A stretch of 59,094 nucleotides of DNA from Saprospiraceae bacterium (GCA_019694295.1 JAIBCG010000010.1:1-59094); one strand, 5' to 3'; positions 8,690 to 18,334 are shown, numbered from the stretch's first letter. The notes: generated from the letters alone by a model not told the origin. A program made the numbers and translations.

Positions 8690-9039
8690 TTGTAAAAAAA
8701 GAAATCATAGATAAAAAAAGTTAAAAAAATTTATTTCAAAAGAGAACAATCACATGACCAATTAGTGTGAAGACTCGAGGCACATACATCAATCATATTT
8801 GAACGAAGCATCTGTAAAGTGAATAAACAATATTGTTGTTCAATCTAGTTATTGAAGCTTAATTTTGATGGAATAATTGCTGAACTGTAAGTGCGCAAAA
8901 AATGAAAGAGCAGGTTTTATAAATTTGGTTAAAATAGAACTCAGAATTTTAGTAAAAAATATTTGAAAAAAAAATTTTTAATTTTGTTTTATTTGAATAT
9001 TAGAAATAAAATATTGATTTTGAAATTTTCTAAATAAAA
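8690..9039. other. Long AT-rich intergenic region before the T9SS cargo gene
   Basis: About 350 bases with no open frame above a few codons, no tRNA-like fold and no direct repeat that I can see. The last 120 bases are extremely A/T-rich (homopolymeric runs of A and T), a common context upstream of strong Bacteroidota promoters and possibly an UP-like or curved element. Function otherwise unknown. Confidence 0.4.
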
Positions 9040-9071
9040 TTTGCTAAAATTATACAGAAAATCTAAATTTG
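9040..9071 (+). promoter_or_regulatory. Promoter for the redoxin/SprB-repeat secreted protein
   Basis: TTTG (9040-9043), a 20-nt spacer and TAAATTTG (9064-9071) are a consensus Bacteroidota promoter preceded by long A/T runs. The start would be near 9078, giving a leader of about 45 nt before the ATG at 9123. Confidence 0.8.
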
Positions 9072-9122
9072 CAATTGTACTAACGAACTATTTTAAATCA
9101 TTTTAAGCAAAACCAAATTTAT

Positions 9123-12100
9123 ATGAAACGAAATCTACTTGCGTTTTTCATGTTCGTTTTGGCATTAGGTTTTTCTAACCGAACAATGGCTGTATTGCCT
9201 GATGGTTCGGATGCCAAAGACTGGACATTGACAGACATTAATGGTCAGACCTATCATTTGTTTGACTTATTGAATCAAGGCAAAACTGTTTTCATTGATT
9301 TTTCAGCTACCTGGTGCGGGCCATGCTGGAATTATCACAATTCAGGAGCTCTTGAAAATCTCTATGAAAGTTATGGCCCTCCGGGCAGCAACGAAGTTAT
9401 GGTATTTTTCATTGAAGCTGATTTGAATACTAACCTCGCATGTTTGTACGGACTAACAGGTTGTGTTGGTGGCACACAGGGCAACTGGGTGGCTGGTACA
9501 CCTTATCCAATTATTGATTTGGTACCATCTACAGGTTATGTAGCCAGTGATTACAGCATTTCTTATTATCCGACTATTTATGCAATTTGTCCACAGACAA
9601 AGAAAGTGTACGAATCCGGTCAGGTACCTGCTTCTGTACATTATTCTTATGTTTCTTCTTGTGCACTAGATTTTGTAGTAGATAATGTAGTTGACGCCAA
9701 GTGTAATGGCAGTAAAAATGGTAGCATCAGTATCTCTACCCAGCAGGGTAGTGCGCCTTTTTCTTATAAATGGAGTAATGGTGCCAAGACACAAGACATC
9801 GTTAACCTTGCTGCAGGTTCATATTATGTAACGATTACTGACAAAAACGGTATATTCGTAGAATCTCAGGAAATCATCGTCGGTGAACCTGATGCTGTTG
9901 AAGTGCAGGCTACAGTAGTAGATGAGGGCTGTGAAGGAACAGCAACTGGAGAAATAACAGCAGATGGCTCGGGCGGTAACCCCGGATATACATATTCGTG
10001 GAGTAATGGAAAAAATACAGCTACTATCACCGGACTGACACAGGGTGATTATACTGTCATAGTTACCGATGCCAATGGATGTACCGCGACGAATACTTAT
10101 AGTGTGTCTGCTCAGCCATTGCCGGAGGCCTATGCCGGACCGGATGACTTGCTCAACTGTGTACACAATACACTGATACTTGAAGGTGAAGCTGATTTTG
10201 GTTCAGAATTTACTTACGAATGGTCAACCTCCAATGGACATATAGTAAGCGGTGGAAATACGCTGAACCCAGAAATAGATAAACCCGGAACTTACAAACT
10301 CCTAGTAACAAATACTTCGACAGGTTGCGCAAGAGAAGACCAGGCTGTGATAACAAGTGATTATACCACTACCCAAACAGATGCCGGAGACGATGGACTA
10401 GTCAATTGTACTTCGCCATCTATTGTTCTGGACGGGAGTAAATCATCAAAAGGTGCCAATATCCAGTACCTTTGGACTACCAGCAATGGCCACATTGTGA
10501 GTGGGGGTAATACTAACAAAGCTACTGTCAATAAAGGTGGAACTTACAAACTTACTACCACACATGCAGTGAGTGGTTGTACTTCTGAAGATGAAGTCGT
10601 GGTTACCGAGAATCTAACAGGTACAACAGCTGTACTTGCACCAGCAGGAGAAATTAACTGTGAAAACCCTGAAATCACATTGGACGGAACAGCTTCAAGC
10701 CAAGGTGCGGATGTAGAATATTCATGGACAACGAATGGTGGAAACTTCACTAGCAGCACAGATACTAATTTTGTAAAAGTAAATGCTGCAGGTGAGTATT
10801 TCCTCATTGTAACCAATAAGAACAGTCTTTGTAAAGATACTGCAAATGTTGTTGTTGTATCTGACGGTGAAGTGCCAGTGGCAAATGCAGGATCTGGCTC
10901 TGAGTTGAATTGCAACGTTACTACTATCCAGCTTGATGGTACAAAATCAAGCCAGGGTGCGGATTTTGATGTTAATTGGAGCACACAGGATGGCAACATT
11001 CTTTCTGGAGCAGATACCTATTCACCTACGGTGAATGCGCCTGGTACATACGTTATTGCAATTACAAATACTGTTACAAACTGTACTTCTTATTCATCTG
11101 TAGTTATAACAGAAGATGACCTTACCAAGGTACCTGACGCTATATATAACTATACGGCCAATTTGTTAAATCTTAACTTCCAGGATGCTTCAACGGGAGT
11201 CCCTTCAACATACGCTTGGGATTTCGGTGACGGTCAGACTTCAACAGAACAAAATCCTACTCATACTTATTTACTCGAGGGCACTTATACAATATGCCTT
11301 ACAGTAACCAATGCCTGCGGTACAGACCAGAGTTGTCAGACCATCACTGTATCAAGCAGCTTAAATCTGCCTACCATCAGTGACCTGAAAATTACTGACG
11401 TTACTTGTAAAGGTGGTAGCAACGGATGTATTGACATAACAGTAATTAACGGTATTCCGCCTTATACTTTTGCTTGGAGTAACGGTCTTACCACCGAAGA
11501 TCCTTGTAATATTCCTGCAGGATCTTATGCTGTTACTATTACTGATACAGACGGCAACCAAACTGTTTCGGCATCCATCAGTATCAACGAACTGTATTAT
11601 ATCAATGTTAATAATACGTTTGTTACAGAACCTGATTGTAATGATAACAATGGCTCGATAGCTCTTGATATCAACAGTAATGGAGGTCAATTGACTTACG
11701 CTTGGTCACATGATTCTACTTTAAACAATGCGGTGGCTGAAAATCTACCTGAAGGCAACTATTCTGTAATCATTACTGATGCCAATGGTTGTACAAGTCA
11801 ACAATCGGTAGTCGTTACTGATAATGGTCAGCATTTAGATGGTAGTGCTTCATCTCTTCTTTGCTGGGGTGATCAGAACGGTCAGATACAACTGACTGTA
11901 AGTGGAGGAACCCAGCCATACACTTTCCAGTGGAATAATGGTTCTACAACTGAAGATCTTGCCAACTTGTCAAGCGGCACTTATACTTGTAATGTAACCG
12001 ACTCATTGGGTTGTGTTAAAACTATTCAGCTTGTGGTGTCATCTCCAGATCAGATTACTGCTGATATGGCAACTGTAAAACCACAAAAAGGTAAAGATAA

Positions 12101-12542
12101 CGGTTCGATTACGGCTACGGTTGCCGGTGGTACAGCACCATTCCAGTATTTATGGAACAACGGCTCTACCGATCCTGTTATCACTAATCTTGCACCTGGC
12201 ACTTACACACTTAAAGTAATTGATGCAAATGGATGTATCAGAGACTTTGATGTAGTTTTGGAAGAGGCAGTAGGTACTTTATCACTTGATATTCTCGAGC
12301 AAGTGAATGTTTACCCTAATCCAAGTAACGGCAACTTCTGGATCGAAGCTACTTTTAGCAAAAATACAGTTGTTGACTTAACGATTCTTGATCTGCTCGG
12401 TAGGGAAGTGGTGAACCAACAATTTGAAGGAAATGAATTCAAATCGCAGATTGATATGCACAACTTCAACAGTGGAACCTACTTCATTAGAATCTCTGCT
12501 GATAACGGAATGCACGTAGAAAAGATGAGTATTGTCAAATAA
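9123..12542 (+). CDS. Secreted multidomain protein: redoxin domain, SprB repeats, Ig-like/PKD repeats, T9SS type A sorting domain
   Basis: A 1139-residue surface or secreted protein. A signal peptide (about 1-23) is followed by a thioredoxin/AhpC-TSA-like domain (about 24-180) with an intact WCGPC (Cys65, Cys68). Two SprB repeats follow (about 186-333; KCNGSKNGSISI, SYKWSNG, YYVTITDKNG). Then come four related Ig-like repeats (about 336-665; each NC...ILDG(S)xSSxGAxxxYxW), a PKD domain (about 670-743; YAWDFGDGQTSTEQNPTHTY), four more SprB repeats (about 756-1055) and a sorting domain (about 1060-1139; VYPNPSNGNFWIEA ... GTYFIRI). Type IX cargo with this tail is exported across the outer membrane and anchored or released; PorT and a PorV/PorQ-like protein are encoded in the same window. 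It is monocistronic, bounded by its own promoter and terminator. A redox domain heading an adhesin-like scaffold is the odd point. Confidence 0.9.
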   Translation: MKRNLLAFFMFVLALGFSNRTMAVLPDGSDAKDWTLTDINGQTYHLFDLLNQGKTVFIDFSATWCGPCWNYHNSGALENLYESYGPPGSNEVMVFFIEADLNTNLACLYGLTGCVGGTQGNWVAGTPYPIIDLVPSTGYVASDYSISYYPTIYAICPQTKKVYESGQVPASVHYSYVSSCALDFVVDNVVDAKCNGSKNGSISISTQQGSAPFSYKWSNGAKTQDIVNLAAGSYYVTITDKNGIFVESQEIIVGEPDAVEVQATVVDEGCEGTATGEITADGSGGNPGYTYSWSNGKNTATITGLTQGDYTVIVTDANGCTATNTYSVSAQPLPEAYAGPDDLLNCVHNTLILEGEADFGSEFTYEWSTSNGHIVSGGNTLNPEIDKPGTYKLLVTNTSTGCAREDQAVITSDYTTTQTDAGDDGLVNCTSPSIVLDGSKSSKGANIQYLWTTSNGHIVSGGNTNKATVNKGGTYKLTTTHAVSGCTSEDEVVVTENLTGTTAVLAPAGEINCENPEITLDGTASSQGADVEYSWTTNGGNFTSSTDTNFVKVNAAGEYFLIVTNKNSLCKDTANVVVVSDGEVPVANAGSGSELNCNVTTIQLDGTKSSQGADFDVNWSTQDGNILSGADTYSPTVNAPGTYVIAITNTVTNCTSYSSVVITEDDLTKVPDAIYNYTANLLNLNFQDASTGVPSTYAWDFGDGQTSTEQNPTHTYLLEGTYTICLTVTNACGTDQSCQTITVSSSLNLPTISDLKITDVTCKGGSNGCIDITVINGIPPYTFAWSNGLTTEDPCNIPAGSYAVTITDTDGNQTVSASISINELYYINVNNTFVTEPDCNDNNGSIALDINSNGGQLTYAWSHDSTLNNAVAENLPEGNYSVIITDANGCTSQQSVVVTDNGQHLDGSASSLLCWGDQNGQIQLTVSGGTQPYTFQWNNGSTTEDLANLSSGTYTCNVTDSLGCVKTIQLVVSSPDQITADMATVKPQKGKDNGSITATVAGGTAPFQYLWNNGSTDPVITNLAPGTYTLKVIDANGCIRDFDVVLEEAVGTLSLDILEQVNVYPNPSNGNFWIEATFSKNTVVDLTILDLLGREVVNQQFEGNEFKSQIDMHNFNSGTYFIRISADNGMHVEKMSIVK

Positions 12543-12571
12543 CATTTTCACTAAGCTACGGCTAATATTAG

Positions 12572-12608
12572 AAAAGTCCCTCTATTCATTTAGAGGGACT
12601 TTTTTATT
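12572..12608 (+). terminator. Intrinsic terminator after the T9SS cargo gene
   Basis: AAAAGTCCCTCTA (12572-12584), a 6-base loop and TAGAGGGACTTTT (12591-12603) form a perfect 13-bp stem running into a T tract. It is near symmetric (A-rich on the other side), so it could also stop the minus-strand korB transcript, whose stop is about 80 bases away. Confidence 0.9.
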
Positions 12609-12683
12609 TTAAGAATATTTGCTGATGTGTTTTATTCGTAAGTGCTTTACTCAGAATATTAGTACAAGCAACAGATTAAAAAA

Positions 12684-13739
12684 TCATCTGAAATCATCAT
12701 TTACTTCTGCAAGTTTTGCTGACCCCGGCGACAATTCATTAGCTGAAAATTGATGTAATGGTTTTTCGTTGGTTGTGTTTAACATGGTATTAAGGTCTGT
12801 AGGATTTTGCTCAAAATAAATCAATCCGGTAAGAATTTCCTGACTGTTACGAGCTTTTTGTAAAGCAGCAAATGATGAATCACGTTCGAGAGGATTCCAG
12901 TCTGTGTCGAGTTTATTAAATTGAAGGTATGAGCCGTCGTGCATTTTGATATTCGTCTGTGTACCTTCCTTATAGTCAGCTACTATTTCATTATGTGTAG
13001 GGACGAAATCTATTGTACCTGTGGCATCTATGTGTTGACGTACATAATCGTAAGCCTTTGTAGAACCGACATTATTATTGAACGTAACACATGGAGAAAT
13101 AACATTAATAAATGCAAAGCCTTTGTAATTCATGGCTGCTTCAATAAGTGGTATCAGTTGGGTTTTGTCACCAGAGAAACTTTGTGCAACGAACCCTGCG
13201 CCGAGTTCAAGTGCCAGACCTGCAAAATCTATTGGTTGAAAGATATTTACAGAGCCAGCTTTACTTTTTGAGCCAACATCAGCCGTAGCTGAATCCTGCC
13301 CTTTGGTGAGTCCGTAGCAACCATTATTCATTACAATATATACCATATTAATATTGCGTCTGACAGCATGTACAAACTGCCCCATGCCAATAGAAGCTGA
13401 ATCGCCATCACCGGAAACGCCAAAATACATTAGATCCTGATTAACAAGACTGGCTCCTGTGGCCACCGAAGGCATACGTCCATGTACAGAATTGAACCCG
13501 TGCGAATTGCCAAGAAAATACGTTGGAGTCTTTGAAGAACAACCTATACCTGAAAGTTTTGCTACCTTGTGTGGTGCGATATTCTGCCTGAAACAAGCTT
13601 CAACAATAGCAGCACTTATAGAATCATGCCCACAACCGGCACATAATGTTGACAATCCACCTTCATAATCCTTGAAGGTATATCCCAGTGAATTTTTTGG
13701 CAAATCCGGGTGTTTGAAAGTTGGCCTTAGGTACGTCAT
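12684..13739 (-). CDS. korB: 2-oxoacid (2-oxoglutarate):ferredoxin oxidoreductase subunit beta
   Basis: This is the thiamine-diphosphate-binding subunit (351 residues) of the enzyme that oxidatively decarboxylates 2-oxoglutarate to succinyl-CoA. LCAGCGHDSISAAIVEA, SGIGCSSKTPTYF, HGRMPSVATGASL and the TPP/Mg motif GDGDSASIGMGQFVHAVRRN..MVYIVMNNGCYGLTKGQ are all seen. The Cys residues in the first two motifs and in MNNGCYG are family landmarks, of which some bind a cluster. It starts 6 bases after korA and forms the last gene of a three-gene operon. The family also includes pyruvate enzymes; the KorAB-type gamma-alpha fusion in its neighbour favours 2-oxoglutarate. Confidence 0.9.
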   Translation of the reverse strand: MTYLRPTFKHPDLPKNSLGYTFKDYEGGLSTLCAGCGHDSISAAIVEACFRQNIAPHKVAKLSGIGCSSKTPTYFLGNSHGFNSVHGRMPSVATGASLVNQDLMYFGVSGDGDSASIGMGQFVHAVRRNINMVYIVMNNGCYGLTKGQDSATADVGSKSKAGSVNIFQPIDFAGLALELGAGFVAQSFSGDKTQLIPLIEAAMNYKGFAFINVISPCVTFNNNVGSTKAYDYVRQHIDATGTIDFVPTHNEIVADYKEGTQTNIKMHDGSYLQFNKLDTDWNPLERDSSFAALQKARNSQEILTGLIYFEQNPTDLNTMLNTTNEKPLHQFSANELSPGSAKLAEVNDDFR

Positions 13740-13745
13740 GATATA

Positions 13746-15575
13746 TTAATTATTGACTGTTTTAGCAATTGTTGATTTAGATTTTTCGAGAATGGCTTTT
13801 GATATCTGTTCGGCTGTCATTGGCATACCGTCATAATTCAAGATAGAAACAAGCTTGGCGGGATCAAATCCATGTTCTGTAACCAGAAGTGTTTTTAGCT
13901 GTGCATCCCGATTTTGTTCGATAACATACACCTTTTCGTGGGCATTAATAAACTCTACGATATCATCATTGAACGGAAATGCTTTTATTCTAACAGCATC
14001 TAATTCGATACCATTTTCTTTCAGTACATCAAGTGCTTCTTCTGCCGGGTACATTGAGGTACCAAAGAATAGCATTGCTTCATCCGATTTATTGGATTTT
14101 TGATAAAAATCAGGTTTTGGTACAAGCTTTTTGGCTGTTTCGAATTTTACAAGAAGTCGTTCTACATTCCTTGTATAGTCTGCACCATCTTCTGTGTAGC
14201 CGGCATATTCATTATGCGACGTTCCTCTTGTGAAGAATGCGCCTTTCTTTGGGTGAGCACCAGGATAAGTACGATACGGAATACCATCACCGTCGATATC
14301 AAGATATCTACCGAATTTTTCAATTTTTTCCAGATCTTCAGCATGATATACCTTTCCTCTGTCGTATTTTCTGTCATCATCCCATTCGAATGGATCACTC
14401 ACATGATCATTCATGCCAAGGTCTAGGTCAGTCAGCAATATAATCGGAGTCTGGAGCTGTTCGGAAAGATCAAAAGCAGCAGCAGTCAATTCAAAACATT
14501 CCTTAGGCGTACTCGGGAAGAGTAGTACGTGCTTGGTATCACCATGGGAAGCATAGGCAGAAATAAGGATGTCTGATTGTTGTGTTCTGGTAGGCATACC
14601 TGTGGAAGGACCTGTGCGTTGAACATCAATCAGTACAGCCGGTATCTCGGCAAAATAGGCCAGGCCAAGAAATTCGTTCATCAGTGAAACGCCAGGACCA
14701 GAAGTAGCAGTGAAAGCCCTTGCCCCGTTCCAGGTAGCACCGATGACCATACCCAAGGCAGCAAGTTCGTCTTCTGCCTGCACGATGGCATATTTGTTTT
14801 TGCCAGTTTCGGGATCAACTCTGTATTTTTTAGCATATTTTTCAAATGCCTCCACCACAGAGGTAGAAGGTGTAATCGGATACCATGCTGCTACAGTGGC
14901 TCCTCCGTATATTGCACCCAAGCCACAGGCAGTATTACCATCTACCATTATCTTATTCTTTGTATATTCTCTTCTTTCAGTTGTAAATGGGAAGGTATGA
15001 TTAAAATTTTCCTTTATATAATTTATGCCGAGCTGCAATGCCTGAATATTCGGAGCTATTAATTTCTCCTTTCCTTTAAATTGATCTGCAAAAAGGTCTT
15101 CATATACATTGAATTCAATATGCAACAGTTCGGTAAGTGCGCCTACATATATTATATTTTTAAATAATTGTCTTTGTCGAGGGTCAGCGTATTCGCGGTT
15201 ACACATTTCCATTAGCGGAATCCCGATGTAGTTGATATCTTCTCTTACAAATGAAGGATGTAGTTTTTTTGTATTATCGTAGATAAAATATCCACCGGTC
15301 TTTACACTTTTTACATCTTGCATCATACTTTGTGGGTTGACACAAACCATCACGTCTATTCCTTCTCGTCTGCCATAATAGGCTTTATCACTCACTCTCA
15401 CTTCATACCATGTAGGTAATCCCTGAATGTTAGAAGGAAAAATATTTTTTGCCGTTACCGGAATACCCATACGAAATATTGCCTTTGCAAACAGATAGTT
15501 AGCACTGGCAGAGCCTGTACCGTTAACATTGGCGAATTTTACAACAAAATCATTTACAATTACACTGCTTGCCAT
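13746..15575 (-). CDS. korA: 2-oxoacid (2-oxoglutarate):ferredoxin oxidoreductase subunit alpha (gamma-alpha fusion)
   Basis: A fusion subunit of about 609 residues. The N-terminal gamma domain (about 1-190) has VNGTGSASANYLFAKAIFRMG and EGIDVMVCVNPQSM. The TPP-binding alpha part has GNTACGLGAIYGGATVAAWYPITPSTSV and TSGPGVSLMNEFLGLAYFAEIPAVLIDVQRTGPSTGMPTRTQQSD. The open frame extends 31 codons further upstream, but those codons lie inside the end of the upstream flavoprotein gene and show no family similarity. The ATG ending at 15575 starts the protein at MASSVIVNDFVV. This leaves a 16-base overlap with the upstream gene and a 6-base gap to korB, so all three are one operon. Confidence 0.9.
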   Translation of the reverse strand: MASSVIVNDFVVKFANVNGTGSASANYLFAKAIFRMGIPVTAKNIFPSNIQGLPTWYEVRVSDKAYYGRREGIDVMVCVNPQSMMQDVKSVKTGGYFIYDNTKKLHPSFVREDINYIGIPLMEMCNREYADPRQRQLFKNIIYVGALTELLHIEFNVYEDLFADQFKGKEKLIAPNIQALQLGINYIKENFNHTFPFTTERREYTKNKIMVDGNTACGLGAIYGGATVAAWYPITPSTSVVEAFEKYAKKYRVDPETGKNKYAIVQAEDELAALGMVIGATWNGARAFTATSGPGVSLMNEFLGLAYFAEIPAVLIDVQRTGPSTGMPTRTQQSDILISAYASHGDTKHVLLFPSTPKECFELTAAAFDLSEQLQTPIILLTDLDLGMNDHVSDPFEWDDDRKYDRGKVYHAEDLEKIEKFGRYLDIDGDGIPYRTYPGAHPKKGAFFTRGTSHNEYAGYTEDGADYTRNVERLLVKFETAKKLVPKPDFYQKSNKSDEAMLFFGTSMYPAEEALDVLKENGIELDAVRIKAFPFNDDIVEFINAHEKVYVIEQNRDAQLKTLLVTEHGFDPAKLVSILNYDGMPMTAEQISKAILEKSKSTIAKTVNN

Positions 15576-17350
15576 GAATATCCGGGTTTTGATGTTATGT
15601 AAGAAAATTTTTGCATATCCCAAGCTGCGGTAGGGCACCTTTCGGCACACAATCCACAATGCAGGCACATATCTTCATCTTTTACCATAACCCGTGTGGT
15701 TGGTAATGCTTCAGATACGTATAAGTCCTGGTTAATATTATTGGACGGAGCTTTGAGTCTGGTTCGCAGATCGCTTTCATCACCATTGGTGGTAAATGTG
15801 ATACATGAAGTAGGGCAGATATCCATACAAGCATCACATTCTATACAACGCTTGAAGTCAAATACTGTTTGTACATCGCAATTAAGACATCTTTGCGCTT
15901 CTTTGAATGCCGATTCAACATCAAAACCAAGTTCGACCTCTTTTTTAAGATTTTTCAGAGTGATTGATTTGTCGGCTTGTGGCACCACAAATCTGAAATC
16001 ATTTGATATATAATTATCATAGCTCCATTCGTGAATACCCATTTTTTGGCTTACCAGATTGGTCACCGGTGAAGGCCTTACATGCACATCCTCGCCCGAA
16101 CAAAATAGGTCAATAGAAACTGCTGCAGCATGACCCTGAGCTACGGAGGTAATGATGTTTTTCGGTCCGAAGGCGGCATCACCACCAAAGAATATATGCG
16201 ATACAGTTGACTGGTGTGTTGTTTTGTCCACTACGGGCATATTCCACTTATCGAATTCTAGACCAAGGTCGCGCTCTATCCAAGGAAATGAGTTTTCCTG
16301 TCCAATAGCTACCAACACATCATCTGCTTCTACAAATACGGGAGGCTCAGCAGTGGGTACAAGTGATCGTTTGCCATCTTCATCGTACACGGCATGCACC
16401 TTGTCGAACAACATACCTTTCAGTTTGCCATTTTCAATCACAAATTCCTTAGGTACATGGTTTTCAAGTATCGGAATATCTTCATGGATGGCATCTTCAA
16501 TTTCCCACGGTGAGGCCTTCATTTCAGTGAACGGGCTTCGTACTATTACTTTTACTTCTTCACCTCCCATTCTCCTTGCTGTTCTGCAACAGTCCATTGC
16601 AGTGTTTCCACCACCCAGTACGATGACTTTTTTACCTATTTTGTGAATGTGTTCAAATGCCACGCTGGCTAGCCATTCAATACCTATGTGAATATTGGAT
16701 TTTCCTTCCTGGCGACCGGGCAGTGAGGCAAGATCTCGTCCACGAGGAGCACCCGTACCTACAAAAATAGCATTGTACCCATCTTCAATTATTTCTTTCA
16801 GGCTTGACACATATTTGTTAAAGTGTGTATGAACACCCATGTCAAGTATATATCCTACTTCTTCGTCGAGTACTTCTTCGGGTAGTCTAAATGAAGGAAT
16901 TTGCGATCGCATCATTCCGCCACCTTTCTTGTGTTCGTCAAATAAATGGATTTCATAGCCAAGTGGAGAGAGGTCGCGAGCTACGGTAAGCGAGGCCGGG
17001 CCTCCTCCTATGAGGGCAATCTTTTTTCCGTTTGGAGCAAAAGGTCCAGCAGGCATGTATTGTTTTACTTCATCTTTGTTATCAGCAGCTACACGTTTCA
17101 GACGACAGATGGCTACTGGTTTTTCTTCAACCCGACCACGTCGGCAGGCAGGCTCACAGGGCCGGTCGCATGTACGCCCAAGCACACCAGGGAACACATT
17201 TGACTCCCAATTGACCATATATGCTTCTGAGTATCGTTCAGCTGCAATAAGTCTGATATACTGAGGCACTGGTGTATGTGAAGGACACGCATACTGACAA
17301 TCCACTACTTTGTGGAAATATTCAGGATTTTTGATATCGGTTGGTTTCAC
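15560..17350 (-). CDS. NAD(P)-linked iron-sulfur flavoprotein (GltD-like with C-terminal 2x[4Fe-4S] ferredoxin domain), Kor operon partner
   Basis: This 596-residue protein joins a GltD/NfnB-type module to a bacterial ferredoxin module. The N-terminal cluster-binding helical domain (Cys18, Cys22 and CDRPCEPACRRG) is followed by an FAD site (KIALIGGGPASLTVARDL), an NAD(P) site (KVIVLGGGNTAMDCCRTARR) and the flavoprotein closing motif FFGGDAAFGP. Then come CIECDACMDICP and CLHCGLCAERCP, two [4Fe-4S] motifs. The start codon is GTG; no earlier ATG fits. Being first in the operon with korA and korB, it probably exchanges electrons between ferredoxin-level clusters of Kor and NAD(P)H. A glutamate synthase role is unlikely because no gltB is present here. 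Confidence 0.82.
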   Translation of the reverse strand: MKPTDIKNPEYFHKVVDCQYACPSHTPVPQYIRLIAAERYSEAYMVNWESNVFPGVLGRTCDRPCEPACRRGRVEEKPVAICRLKRVAADNKDEVKQYMPAGPFAPNGKKIALIGGGPASLTVARDLSPLGYEIHLFDEHKKGGGMMRSQIPSFRLPEEVLDEEVGYILDMGVHTHFNKYVSSLKEIIEDGYNAIFVGTGAPRGRDLASLPGRQEGKSNIHIGIEWLASVAFEHIHKIGKKVIVLGGGNTAMDCCRTARRMGGEEVKVIVRSPFTEMKASPWEIEDAIHEDIPILENHVPKEFVIENGKLKGMLFDKVHAVYDEDGKRSLVPTAEPPVFVEADDVLVAIGQENSFPWIERDLGLEFDKWNMPVVDKTTHQSTVSHIFFGGDAAFGPKNIITSVAQGHAAAVSIDLFCSGEDVHVRPSPVTNLVSQKMGIHEWSYDNYISNDFRFVVPQADKSITLKNLKKEVELGFDVESAFKEAQRCLNCDVQTVFDFKRCIECDACMDICPTSCITFTTNGDESDLRTRLKAPSNNINQDLYVSEALPTTRVMVKDEDMCLHCGLCAERCPTAAWDMQKFSYITSKPGYSWQAV

Positions 17351-17389
17351 AATTTTTTCTGTTTTAATAAGTGTTAATTCTTAATGGCT

Positions 17390-17421
17390 CAAAAGTATAA
17401 AATATATCCAACAAAGCCAAT
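17390..17421 (-). promoter_or_regulatory. Promoter for the Kor operon
   Basis: On the minus strand, TACTTTTG (17390-17397) matches TAnnTTTG, with ATTG 20 nt upstream (17418-17421) as a one-mismatch -33 box. The leader to the GTG start would be about 33 nt. Confidence 0.55.
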
Positions 17422-17608
17422 CTGATAAGCCTCGAAAATGCAGTTATGTTAAACTTTATTTTATCGGCATGTTTTTTTGTTAGGATTTAGTTAAAGTTCT
17501 TGATTTTGAAATGTAAAGGTGGTTAACTTCGTTGATATTTTTGATAATGGTTTTCAGTTGGTTTGTTTGTTAGTTTCCAGGGCATCATTTCTTGACCCCG
17601 GATTTTTT

Positions 17609-18334
17609 TTAGAGTCTGCTTTCACCTATTATTTCAAGCAAATCATCCTTATAATTTTTACCTATTGGTAATTGACGCAATAGGGCCTTGTATTCCACTT
17701 CTACCATATTGCCGTTCAATGCCTTAATTTTATTAAGATTGACGATGAATGAACGGTGTATTCTCCTGAAATTCTTTGAATCAAGTTTTATTTCCAGACT
17801 CTTCATGGTTTGCAGAGTAATGATTCGGGTATCGCCTAACCATAGAATGACATAATCTTTTAGGCCCTCAACATAGGTAATATCATTGTAATTAATCTTC
17901 ATCAATTTTTTATCTGCTTTTACAAAGAAGAAGTCTTTATCCTCATTGAGTTCGTTGTCGTTTTCTTTTTGAATAGAATGATGATCTTTAATTTTATGTA
18001 CTGCCTTCATAAATCGCTCAAGAGATATTGGCTTGAGTAAATAGTCGAGTGCATTTAGTTCGAATCCTTCAACAGCATAATTAGGGTAGGCTGTAGTAAA
18101 TACTACGAGAGGAGGATCGTCAAGACTTCGCATCAATTCAATACCCGTCATGTGTGGCATTTGAATATCAAGAAACATGACATCTACCTTGTTGGCGTCA
18201 ATCATGCTAATTGCTTCTGCAGCATTGTTGCACCGGCCGATAAGTTCAAACTCCGGCACTTTTTTTACAAATGTCTCGAGAATATCGAGTGCAAGTGGTT
18301 CGTCGTCCACTATGATTACGTTAATTCTGCTCAT
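17609..18334 (-). CDS. LytTR-family response regulator
   Basis: A 241-residue cytoplasmic transcription regulator. A receiver domain (about 1-120) has Asp10/Asp11, phospho-acceptor Asp56 in VMFLDIQMPH, TTAYPNYA and the Lys of DYLLKPI. A LytTR DNA-binding domain (about 135-240) has FFVKADKKLMKINYNDITYVEGLKDYV, the basic RRIHRSFIVNLNKI and a C-terminal LPIGKNYK. Its ATG overlaps the TGA of the sensor kinase gene (ATGA), so the two are translationally coupled. Targets are not evident; LytTR sites near the gene could not be singled out by eye. Confidence 0.92.
   Translation of the reverse strand: MSRINVIIVDDEPLALDILETFVKKVPEFELIGRCNNAAEAISMIDANKVDVMFLDIQMPHMTGIELMRSLDDPPLVVFTTAYPNYAVEGFELNALDYLLKPISLERFMKAVHKIKDHHSIQKENDNELNEDKDFFFVKADKKLMKINYNDITYVEGLKDYVILWLGDTRIITLQTMKSLEIKLDSKNFRRIHRSFIVNLNKIKALNGNMVEVEYKALLRQLPIGKNYKDDLLEIIGESRL

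Noticed and set aside
10544..10999. 151-codon antisense frame inside the SprB/PKD cargo gene
   Set aside because: Created by the repetitive Ser/Thr/Gly coding text of the sense strand; no independent support.
17583..17615. Inverted repeat TCCAGGG...CCCCGGA followed by eight T on the plus strand near the lytR stop
   Set aside because: The T run is on the strand with no upstream plus-strand gene to terminate, and the plus-strand stem has an A-C mismatch; on the minus strand the stem is followed by no T run.
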